Source of the DNA: Bacillota bacterium
Lineage (GTDB): Bacteria; Bacillota; Clostridia; Tissierellales; Sedimentibacteraceae
DNA length: 64,000 nucleotides
Reading direction: 5' to 3'
Assembly (NCBI GenBank): GCA_023453025.1
Contig: JAEXUD010000008.1
Span: 1 to 64,000, forward strand
The notes below the pieces were generated by a model. That model searched no databases and was not told where the DNA came from. It was given only the letters and a program-made list of their open reading frames with translations. The first letter of the stretch is position 1; each line of letters opens with the position of its first letter. Positions 54,988 through 62,590 of this stretch are shown in pieces. Both the position numbers and the translations under genes were made by a program.

Positions 54988-55521
54988 ATGAATAATAAAA
55001 ACCAACAACAATTAATTAACTCATATATGAAACAATGCTTTGATTTATATGGTTCAAGAAATATATATCCTAAGCGTTATGTTAATATGTTAGAAAATAC
55101 AAATAATACCGGATTTATAAGACTTAACATAGTCAGGCAAGGTGATAAAACTCCTGTACCTAACGCTACCATAACAATTTATGTCACTAGTGGTACGGAA
55201 AGAGATGTTCCAATCATGCACTTGATAACAACTCTCAACCCGGTTAGAGTTGATTTGCCTATTGCATATAACTTGGGGATTCAAATAGAAGGACCTGAAT
55301 ATTACTTTTCAACATATAATTTAAGGGTAGATGCTTTTGGATATTTCGCTACCAGTGTATATAATATACGTTTGTTTCCTGGCATAACATCTGATTTTGA
55401 GATTAATATGATCGCAATTTCACGGCCTGAAGGTATACCTAATATTGAAGAGAGAACTGATATCCCACCGCATCCGAGAGATTCATTGAATGGAAAAAAC
55501 AATAATTCTTTTTTCTCATAA
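54988..55521 (+). CDS. Hypothetical protein with carboxypeptidase-regulatory-like beta domain
   Basis: A 177-aa protein. The middle (about 45-140) looks like an Ig/transthyretin-type beta domain (GFIRLNIVRQGDKTPVPNA, then VDAFGYFATSV). This pattern is seen in proteins that modify or decorate spores in Firmicutes, which is only suggestive. No signal peptide. The start follows AAAGGA at 54988. Function unknown. Confidence 0.5.
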   Translation: MNNKNQQQLINSYMKQCFDLYGSRNIYPKRYVNMLENTNNTGFIRLNIVRQGDKTPVPNATITIYVTSGTERDVPIMHLITTLNPVRVDLPIAYNLGIQIEGPEYYFSTYNLRVDAFGYFATSVYNIRLFPGITSDFEINMIAISRPEGIPNIEERTDIPPHPRDSLNGKNNNSFFS

Positions 55522-55572
55522 TGATTTATAATTCTTTATGCTTATGTTCTTTCATGTTGGTGGACAGGTTTC

Positions 55573-55896
55573 TCAGTTCATTATGTCAAGCTTCTTTTCT
55601 TCAGTCCGGGCAAGACGCCTGCGTGGATTTGCGGGATGCCAGCCTTTTTTAACGCGTTCCTCCTGCTCGAACAACTCACGTATGCTCCATAAAAGAGAAA
55701 ATCCAAGTACTGCCAACAAAGCAGAGAGCAGGACGGAGCCGGCAAAAAACGAACCAAAGATGCATCCGAGACCCGAAAACAAAAAAACAGGCCAAACGTT
55801 TTTCCCAAAATAATATTCTGTCTTGATTACTACAGGATGAAGAATGCCAATAATCAAAAACGCCCCGATGCCAATAAAAAATCCATCTGTAATCAT
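55573..55896 (-). CDS. DUF4491 family membrane protein
   Basis: A 107-aa protein with an opening FFIGIGAFLIIGILHPVVIK and YYFGKNVWPVF, then membrane segments to about 75, and a cytoplasmic tail with GWHPANPRRR, the DUF4491 pattern. GGAGG precedes the ATG. The G+C content is higher than its neighbours. Function unknown. Confidence 0.75.
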   Translation of the reverse strand: MITDGFFIGIGAFLIIGILHPVVIKTEYYFGKNVWPVFLFSGLGCIFGSFFAGSVLLSALLAVLGFSLLWSIRELFEQEERVKKGWHPANPRRRLARTEEKKLDIMN

Positions 55897-56166
55897 ATCT
55901 CCTCCATCATTGCGGTTGAATCCGTAATTATTTGTATCTGTCTACCGTTTCTCATATTATGACATCTCCTAATCAATAATATAAATATTAGCATATATTA
56001 TCACATGACAGCTGTCAAGCTTATAATAGCAAATTAAGAATAGCTGAATATTATAACTGTTTTATTTTTTTCTTTAAATAAAGCTAATTTAATGCTAAAA
56101 TGGTATTGACAGAATATTATCACTTATTGCTGATTCTTTCATTATTGGTGTGAAGGGAATGATACC

Positions 56167-56703
56167 ATGTCTGATTCTCAGATTACTAAAAAAGCTTTGG
56201 CAGAATCCATGAAGAAATTAATGGAAGAGCACCCCATGAAAAAAATAAATATAAGCGAAATAGTTGAAGGCTGCAATATGAACAGGCAAAGCTTCTACTA
56301 TCATTTCAAGGACAAATACGACTTGGTTAATTGGATTTACTATACTGAATTCATATTAACTATCAAGGATTTGCCAATGTCATCATGGGAGATTTTAGAG
56401 AAAATCTGTGAATTTTTTTATAAGAATAAAACCTTTTACAAAAATGCCTTCCAGGTTACAGGGCAAAATTCATTTTCGGAATACTTTATCGAGGTACTGC
56501 ATCCGATTTTAACGGTTCATCTGAACGATATTTTTAAAAATAACAAGGATGTTGACTTTTACGCTACATTTTATGCCGACGCCATAAGGGTCTCAATTTC
56601 AAGGTGGTTGTTGGAGGGTGCTGCAATTCCCCCTGATAAATTTGTTGAGCTGTTGAAAAATGCAATTGAGGGTGTAGCAAAATCATTTTTTGAAAACAGC
56701 TAG
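56167..56703 (+). CDS. TetR-family regulator (DhaS-like)
   Basis: A 178-aa regulator. The N-terminal helix-turn-helix (KKINISEIVEGCNMNRQSFYYHFKDKYDLVNWIY) matches the DhaS-like TetR branch, and the C-terminal helices carry a TetR_C_8-type pattern. Its stop overlaps that of the convergent pseudo-radical-SAM gene in CTAG. It probably binds the GACA-N11-TGTC array about 1.1 kb downstream, which is inference. The palindrome TGACAGCTGTCA lies at 56006-56017, in its own upstream region. Confidence 0.85.
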   Translation: MSDSQITKKALAESMKKLMEEHPMKKINISEIVEGCNMNRQSFYYHFKDKYDLVNWIYYTEFILTIKDLPMSSWEILEKICEFFYKNKTFYKNAFQVTGQNSFSEYFIEVLHPILTVHLNDIFKNNKDVDFYATFYADAIRVSISRWLLEGAAIPPDKFVELLKNAIEGVAKSFFENS

Positions 56704-57749
56704 ATATATTTTACCCTCGGCATTGTATTGGCTAAAATATCTTCTATGGAAGTATGGCGAATGTTATATTCAGTTTCATTTGAGCTATTTGAAACACTTA
56801 TTTGACCGCAGCTGTTAATGCTTAAAAAGCATGGCTCCACTGAAATAATTCTATCAATACGCGCATGGTCTCCGTAAAGGTCAATCAAAAATACCGGAGA
56901 ATTGATTTTTATTCTCGTTCTTAATATATAATCACTGATACCTTCAGCAATCTCGTCACTGCAGCCTTTTTTTCTGATAAAAATTGCAAAATTCAAATTC
57001 AGCGACATCAATTTGCATGCCAGCTTTCCGTTTGTAATATCTCCTGCATTGCTGTCATCATAGTAATAATATCCTCCATGCAGACATTTGTATTTTCTCA
57101 TCAGATTAAACTTTTCTGCTGTATTTTCATTCAAATCATCGTAATTGTCAATTGAAGCAAAGATGCAGGCATTGGAAGCAATGTTTATTTTTTTGACTGA
57201 TTCTTCATTGATGATATCCGTGTCTACGAACAATGTAAATGCGCAGTCATTATTTTTATCAAAGATATCATACAATGTATCAGTTATTTCGTTTTTGCCT
57301 AATAAAATCATATAGCTGTATATTCCGATATTTTTCCCTGAATCAATAATATTCAGGATTTCCATACCGGTGAGATGGTTATCAATTTTTTCTTCAAAGT
57401 TAAAGATTATCGACCAAGGTACATTGTAACCGGATTTTTTTTCATGTTCTCTGATAATATTAGCCCCGTATGTAAGACTGTTGTAGCCGATGTTAATGCC
57501 ATAGAGGGTTAAATTTTTGTGGTTTGTGTTTTTAACCAAATTTTCAATAATATCATAATAGCAGCTGTCTTCATTGTTCAGTATTTCATGTGCTAATTCA
57601 AAAAAAACCTTTTGAAATCTACCGGATGCAAAATACTCACCTAAGTCAAGCAGATTTCTAACCCCACGTTTTGGGTTGTCTTCAATATAACGGATTCCGT
57701 TTTCAACGGCGATTTTTATTATTGCAAAAACCAATTTATAATTATCCAT
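56700..57749 (-). CDS. Radical SAM-like pseudoenzyme lacking the cluster cysteines
   Basis: A 349-aa protein that aligns with the divergent radical SAM gene. NVPWSIIF matches NVPWAILM, SGKNIGIYSYMIL matches QGKKLGTYMYIYS, KNNDCAFTLF matches KHNDCAFLAF, and near the end PCFLSINSCGQISVS matches RCYLHINANGDIEPC. The CxxxCxxC loop is replaced by EEKIDNHLTG, and SGGEP is not kept. So the fold is likely retained without the [4Fe-4S] cluster. Start at ATG 57749 behind GGAG. It may serve as a partner, regulator or chaperone of the active enzyme. Confidence 0.75.
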   Translation of the reverse strand: MDNYKLVFAIIKIAVENGIRYIEDNPKRGVRNLLDLGEYFASGRFQKVFFELAHEILNNEDSCYYDIIENLVKNTNHKNLTLYGINIGYNSLTYGANIIREHEKKSGYNVPWSIIFNFEEKIDNHLTGMEILNIIDSGKNIGIYSYMILLGKNEITDTLYDIFDKNNDCAFTLFVDTDIINEESVKKINIASNACIFASIDNYDDLNENTAEKFNLMRKYKCLHGGYYYYDDSNAGDITNGKLACKLMSLNLNFAIFIRKKGCSDEIAEGISDYILRTRIKINSPVFLIDLYGDHARIDRIISVEPCFLSINSCGQISVSNSSNETEYNIRHTSIEDILANTMPRVKYI

Positions 57750-57815
57750 CTTAAACTCCATATCACAATCAAATAATCTTTAGTATATAATATAATCTTT
57801 TTGCCTTTTTAAATA

Positions 57816-57894
57816 TAGACAAAACTTATAAATGTCAAAAAATCAGACAATATTTATAAGTGTCTGCTTTTTTGACATTTAAATAAATTGTCTA
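57816..57894. promoter_or_regulatory. Triple GACA-N11-TGTC operator array between divergent genes
   Basis: Three dyads GACA-N11-TGTC lie at 57818-57836, 57846-57864 and 57874-57892, with centres exactly 28 bp apart and A/T-only or nearly so spacers. The whole 79-bp block is itself a dyad (TAGACAA ... TTGTCTA; a 20-bp inner stem at 57830-57849 with 57861-57880, one mismatch). TTGACA boxes facing each way (57873-57878 plus strand; 57833-57838 minus strand) sit inside the outer sites, so the operator overlaps both promoters. Confidence 0.7.
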
Positions 57895-57967
57895 GTGTAA
57901 GTTTCATAAATCGTTAATATAATTATATAAAGATAATGCAATTGTTATATAAAGGGAGGAGTTATAT

Positions 57968-59347
57968 ATGAGTGAAATGAGTTTAATTGAAAATATGCAG
58001 TCTTATGGTTTAAAAAAGGTTCTCGCATATTTAGACGCCGACCCTGACAATAATATTCCTAAAATATTAGAATGGGTTGAAAGGTTTGACAAGGACGGAG
58101 TTGTAAACAGGCAGATGAACACTATAAATTCGGCGCTCAAAGACAAAGAAAGCAATTGGTATAAGCTTGTGAAAGGACTCTATACAGATATTGATCCAGG
58201 TGTAAGGAAAAAATTTTTTGAGAATTTTATAATAAATGCTACCATAATCGGCGGCAAACGTCAGATGAAGGCAAGAGACGAAAACGACTGCAATGTACCA
58301 TGGGCAATCTTAATGGATCCTACATCCGCATGCAATTTGCATTGTACAGGCTGCTGGGCCGCTGATTACGGCAACAAAATGAATATGGATTTCAATACCT
58401 TGGACAGCATCATAGAGCAGGGAAAAAAATTAGGAACCTATATGTATATTTATTCCGGCGGAGAACCTTTGGTACGAAAGGATGATATAATCAGGCTTTG
58501 TGAAAAACATAATGACTGTGCGTTTCTGGCTTTTACCAATGCAACATTGATTGATGAAAAATTTGCCGATGACATGCTCCGGGTTAAAAATTTCATTCCT
58601 GCAATAAGCGTTGAGGGATTTGAAGAAGAAACTGATTTCAGACGTGGTGAAGGCACCTACAAAGCATTGACTGATGCCATGGAACTGTTGAAAAGCAAGA
58701 AGCTTCCGTTTGGTATTTCATGCTGCTATACAAGCAAAAATACCGATGTAGTAGGAAGCGAAAAATATATTGATGACATGGTGGCAAAGGGAGCAAAATT
58801 TGCATGGTTTTTCACCTATATGCCCGTAGGTGCCGCTGCTGTTCCTGAGCTTCTGGCAACCGCACAGCAGCGTGAATATATGTATCATCAGATTAGAGAA
58901 TTCAGAGAAACAAAACCTATATTTACCTTGGATTTCTGGAATGACGGAGAATATATAGACGGATGTATAGCAGGAGGGAGATGCTACTTGCACATAAATG
59001 CCAATGGAGACATTGAACCTTGTGCTTTTATACATTATTCAGACACAAACATTCACGAAAGCACTCTGCTTCAGGCATATAAAAATCCATTGTTTATGCA
59101 GTATAAAAAAAACCAGCCATTCAACAGCAACCATCTCAGACCTTGTCCTCTCCTGGATAATCCTGGTCGGCTGACGGAAATGGTTGAAAAATCCGGTGCC
59201 AAGTCCACGGATATGCAAAATCCAGAAAATGTACGTGAGCTAAGCTCTAAATGCTTCAATGCCGCAGTGAATTGGGCACCTGTGGCAGATGAATTGTGGA
59301 CGGAATCACATGGTTGTTCCGGATGCAGCAGCTGTTCAGCCAAATAG
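57968..59347 (+). CDS. Radical SAM protein with C-terminal Cys-rich region
   Basis: A 459-aa enzyme. A helical N-terminal domain (about 1-105) precedes the radical SAM barrel. The cluster motif is Cys122, Cys126, Cys129 in ACNLHCTGC, with the SAM-binding SGGEP at 163-167. Downstream Cys residues (GCIAGGRCYL, EPCAF, RPCPLL, SKCF) suggest SPASM-like auxiliary clusters. The end is CSGCSSCSAK. The reaction is unknown. Its divergent neighbour is a cluster-less paralogue, and a TetR regulator completes the locus. AAGGGAGGAG precedes the ATG. Confidence 0.92.
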   Translation: MSEMSLIENMQSYGLKKVLAYLDADPDNNIPKILEWVERFDKDGVVNRQMNTINSALKDKESNWYKLVKGLYTDIDPGVRKKFFENFIINATIIGGKRQMKARDENDCNVPWAILMDPTSACNLHCTGCWAADYGNKMNMDFNTLDSIIEQGKKLGTYMYIYSGGEPLVRKDDIIRLCEKHNDCAFLAFTNATLIDEKFADDMLRVKNFIPAISVEGFEEETDFRRGEGTYKALTDAMELLKSKKLPFGISCCYTSKNTDVVGSEKYIDDMVAKGAKFAWFFTYMPVGAAAVPELLATAQQREYMYHQIREFRETKPIFTLDFWNDGEYIDGCIAGGRCYLHINANGDIEPCAFIHYSDTNIHESTLLQAYKNPLFMQYKKNQPFNSNHLRPCPLLDNPGRLTEMVEKSGAKSTDMQNPENVRELSSKCFNAAVNWAPVADELWTESHGCSGCSSCSAK

Positions 59348-59362
59348 TCATATATAAAATTA

Positions 59363-59386
59363 ACGGCAGATTTCACAATCTGCCGT
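59363..59386. terminator. Bidirectional terminator
   Basis: ACGGCAGATT pairs perfectly with AATCTGCCGT (4-nt loop) between the convergent radical SAM and DegV genes. Confidence 0.8.
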
Positions 59387-59403
59387 ATCCATTTTTCAAA
59401 AAC

Positions 59404-60276
59404 CTATCTTTCAGTGCCGAAGAAGAACAGCGCCAATGCCCCCTGCCCAGTATGTGAGCCGATAACCGGACCTATATAATTTATAACAACTTCTTTTACA
59501 TGCAGCTTTTCTTTAATTAAATTTCCAAGGTATTCCGCATCTTCCAGGCAGTCCGCATGACTTATAAACACCGAATTTTCTTCCGGATTGGTACATGTGG
59601 CTTCCATGCGCTCCAAAAGAGCATGGATTGATTTTTTACGGCCTCTTACGTTAGAAACAGGTATCAAATGTCCTCCGTTATCAACATGCAATATAGGTTT
59701 TACACCCAGAGCCGTACCTATTGTCGCAGTCATTGCATTGATTCTGCCGCCTCGTTTTAAGTGATTTAAATCATCTACCGTAAACCAGTGGCATAAATTA
59801 AGTCTGTTATCCAAAATCCATTGCTTAACCTCGTCTATGCTTTTTCCTTCCTGCTTCATTTTAGCAGCATAATAAACTAACATCCCTTCACCCATTGATG
59901 CTGACAACGTATCAATACATTCAATCCTTGAATCTTTATATTTCTCCAGCAATTCTTCGCTTGCTGTCAACGATGAACCATATGTACCGCTGAGAGGTGA
60001 AGAAAATCCGATATATAATATATCATTGCCGGCCTCTAATAAGGGTACCATATATTCCTCAAAAGTCTTTGCATTTACAAGGGTAGTAGTAGACCTTTCG
60101 CCATTTTTTACTCGTTCATAAAAAGTCTTTATGCTTAGCTGCCTGTGGTCAGGATAATTCAAATAGTTATCATTTTCAAATCCAAACCCAAGAGGAGCTA
60201 CTGTTATTCCAAATTTTTCAATAATATTTACCGGTAAATCCGAGGTAGAATCAGTTACTATAACATAATTTTTCAT
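59404..60276 (-). CDS. DegV family fatty-acid-binding protein
   Basis: A 290-aa protein of the DegV/FakB family. VIVTDSTSDLPVNI and TTTLVNAKTFEEYM (Thr/Ser ligand loop) and FSSPLSGTYGSS are characteristic. FakB proteins present fatty acids to the FakA kinase. The start at 60276 follows AAGGGAAA. It is monocistronic. Confidence 0.9.
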   Translation of the reverse strand: MKNYVIVTDSTSDLPVNIIEKFGITVAPLGFGFENDNYLNYPDHRQLSIKTFYERVKNGERSTTTLVNAKTFEEYMVPLLEAGNDILYIGFSSPLSGTYGSSLTASEELLEKYKDSRIECIDTLSASMGEGMLVYYAAKMKQEGKSIDEVKQWILDNRLNLCHWFTVDDLNHLKRGGRINAMTATIGTALGVKPILHVDNGGHLIPVSNVRGRKKSIHALLERMEATCTNPEENSVFISHADCLEDAEYLGNLIKEKLHVKEVVINYIGPVIGSHTGQGALALFFFGTER

Positions 60277-60520
60277 AATTTTATTTTCCCTTCTATCATT
60301 ATAAATGCTGCATATCAAGTTAATATTAACATATTGAAACTTCCTTTACAACATATAAAACTTCAGCAATGATAAATTTATATAGTTTTTCATTTTATTT
60401 ACATAATATCCATTTATTTTCCATTTATGTATTTTGATGATTAAGTTTTTTATTTTTGGGTATCAATAATAAAAGATAATATTGATAATTAAAAATAAAT
60501 ATAGATACAGGAGGCTTTAA

Positions 60521-61075
60521 ATGACAAAAATAGCTGTTATATTAGGAAGCACAAAACCGGGTAGAAACGGTGAAGCTGTTGCAAAATGGTTTTTTGAACT
60601 CGCAAGGAAAAGAACAGACGCAGAATTTGAATTGGTCGATGTAGCTGATTACAATCTGCCTCTCTACGATGAACCATATCCAGCAATGATGCAGAAATAT
60701 ACGAAAGAACATACAAAAAAATGGTCTCAAAAAATAAATGAATTTGACGGTTATATATTTGTTACCGCCGAATACAACCACAGCATCCCGGGAGCACTAA
60801 AAAATGCAATTGATTATTTAAATGTAGAATGGAAAAACAAAGCCGCAGGGTTTGTGAGCTACGGAAGTGCAGGCGGTTCACGAGCTGTGGAGCACTTGAG
60901 AACAGTTGCCGGAGAACTGCATATGGCTGACGTCAGAGCACAGGTAATGCTAAACCTGTTTACCGATTTCGTAAATATGAGCGAATTTAAACCTGATCCA
61001 AGACATGAAGATGAAGTTACTGAGCTGTTAAATCAGGTAATAGCCTGGAGCAATGCTTTAAAAACATTAAGATAA
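60521..61075 (+). CDS. NADPH-dependent FMN reductase
   Basis: A 184-aa flavodoxin-fold reductase. AVILGSTKPGRNGEAVA is the FMN phosphate loop, and TAEYNHSIPGALKNAIDYL and YGSAGGSRAVEHLR are the other family motifs. Reduces flavins or quinones. AGGAGG precedes the ATG. Confidence 0.9.
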   Translation: MTKIAVILGSTKPGRNGEAVAKWFFELARKRTDAEFELVDVADYNLPLYDEPYPAMMQKYTKEHTKKWSQKINEFDGYIFVTAEYNHSIPGALKNAIDYLNVEWKNKAAGFVSYGSAGGSRAVEHLRTVAGELHMADVRAQVMLNLFTDFVNMSEFKPDPRHEDEVTELLNQVIAWSNALKTLR

Positions 61076-61098
61076 CTAGTGTAATGTATATATTACGA

Positions 61099-61123
61099 AA
61101 GCCGGCTACTCATCAGCCGGCTT
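61099..61123. terminator. Terminator overlapping the HD-GYP stop codon
   Basis: AAGCCGGCT pairs with AGCCGGCTT, with TTTTT after it on the plus strand. The TAG of the HD-GYP gene (61106-61108) lies in the hairpin, so the end of that coding region is part of the terminator. Confidence 0.8.
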
Positions 61124-62425
61124 GTCTTTTTGAAAACTTAAATATAATTCATACAGCTCATCTTTGTGTCTTGAAAGTGAATCTATAATGTCAGGGTCAA
61201 AGTGTTTTCCGCTGCCTTCAATTATATAATTTATACTTTCCTCGAAACCATATGCCTTTTTATACGGTCTTTTGCTTGTCAATGCATCAAATACATCTGA
61301 AACAGCCACAATTCTTGCACTTAGCGGAATTTCCGTTCCTGATTTGTTATATGGATATCCTGAACCGTCCCATTTTTCATGGTGCCCTTCTACAATTTCA
61401 ATTCCCATTTTAAACATGCTGTACCTTTGCTTTGCAATATTGCTTTCGGCTGTTCTTAAAACATCTGCCCCATATGTAACGTGCTTTTTCATTTCTTCAA
61501 ATTCATCAGCGTCAAGCTTTCCCGGTTTTAATAAAACACCATCCTTGATGCCAACCTTTCCTATATCGTGCATCGGGCTGAACCTTTCGATGCCCTTCAA
61601 AAATGGAACGGTAATTTGATCACAGTACAGTTTGTCACGGAGCAAAAACTCTGTTATTTTCACTGCATATGCAGTCATTCTGTCAAGGTGTTCAGCCGTA
61701 TCCTCGTCTCTTGCTTCTGCCATCTTAGTCAATGCAAGCAAAGTTGAATACAACATCTCATCAATAAAAATATTTTTATTCAAGCTTATGGCAATGCTGT
61801 TTGACAATGTTTTTAAAAATTCTATGTGTTCATCCTTATAAATATTACGAATGACATTTGAAAAAAATATAATTCCGATAGGCTTGTCATTTACCTTTAA
61901 GGGAAGCGATATTGAAGATTTAATGCCTGCTTCTATTAAAATCCTGTTATAGTCAACATCCTTGTTTTTTGTATACTTTTCCAGATCATTAATGACTCTG
62001 GGAGTTCCTTCCTTTACAATGCTTTCAAGGCTTGTTTTGCTTACTTCCGCTCTTATCCCAACAAGTTTTTTGGGAAGATCGTTTAATGACGGCGCCGAAA
62101 TCCCGTAAGATGCCTCTAATATTTCCCCATTATCCTTCAATAGAGCTATTCCTATGTGGGAGTACGGGATAAATTCAGAAAAGGTTGAGTATATGTAATC
62201 TAATATTCCCTCAAAAGAAACATTTTTGTTCATGTTTTCTATTAATTCGATTAATTTATCCAGCTTGTTAAACCCTAAATTTATTTCTTCAATTACAGGT
62301 TTTAATTCCGAGCTGGGTATAGAATATACATTTTTATTTAAAATTGAAACATTACTGATTTTATTAAACAAATCATTAATAGGCCCGGTCAAATTCCTGT
62401 AAAATATTTTGTCTGTATGTTCCAT
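61106..62425 (-). CDS. GAF and HD-GYP domain protein (cyclic-di-GMP phosphodiesterase-like)
   Basis: A 439-aa protein. Residues about 70-210 are a GAF sensor. Residues about 225-420 are an HD-GYP domain: HDIGKVGIKDGVLLKPG, EGHHEKWDGSGYPY and RIVAVSDVFDALTSKRPYK. These residues suggest cleavage of cyclic-di-GMP. No membrane segment is seen. The ligand of the GAF domain is unknown. It starts behind AAGGAAG. Confidence 0.92.
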   Translation of the reverse strand: MEHTDKIFYRNLTGPINDLFNKISNVSILNKNVYSIPSSELKPVIEEINLGFNKLDKLIELIENMNKNVSFEGILDYIYSTFSEFIPYSHIGIALLKDNGEILEASYGISAPSLNDLPKKLVGIRAEVSKTSLESIVKEGTPRVINDLEKYTKNKDVDYNRILIEAGIKSSISLPLKVNDKPIGIIFFSNVIRNIYKDEHIEFLKTLSNSIAISLNKNIFIDEMLYSTLLALTKMAEARDEDTAEHLDRMTAYAVKITEFLLRDKLYCDQITVPFLKGIERFSPMHDIGKVGIKDGVLLKPGKLDADEFEEMKKHVTYGADVLRTAESNIAKQRYSMFKMGIEIVEGHHEKWDGSGYPYNKSGTEIPLSARIVAVSDVFDALTSKRPYKKAYGFEESINYIIEGSGKHFDPDIIDSLSRHKDELYELYLSFQKDKPADE

Positions 62426-62590
62426 AATCTTCCTTTGTAAGATTTTATTTTATTATAATATCTATCGGATAAAAATCATAGAAATTGAGATTAAAAAACA
62501 AACTTTAATGGTATAAATATAATATATTTATATAATTGGGAATTCGGAACATATTAATATATAAAACGTCTAATATTGTGAGGTGATTTT

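Noticed and set aside
57830..57880. The long hairpin between the radical SAM genes as a terminator
   Set aside because: It lies between divergent starts, not at gene ends; the dyads with outward TTGACA boxes fit an operator better.
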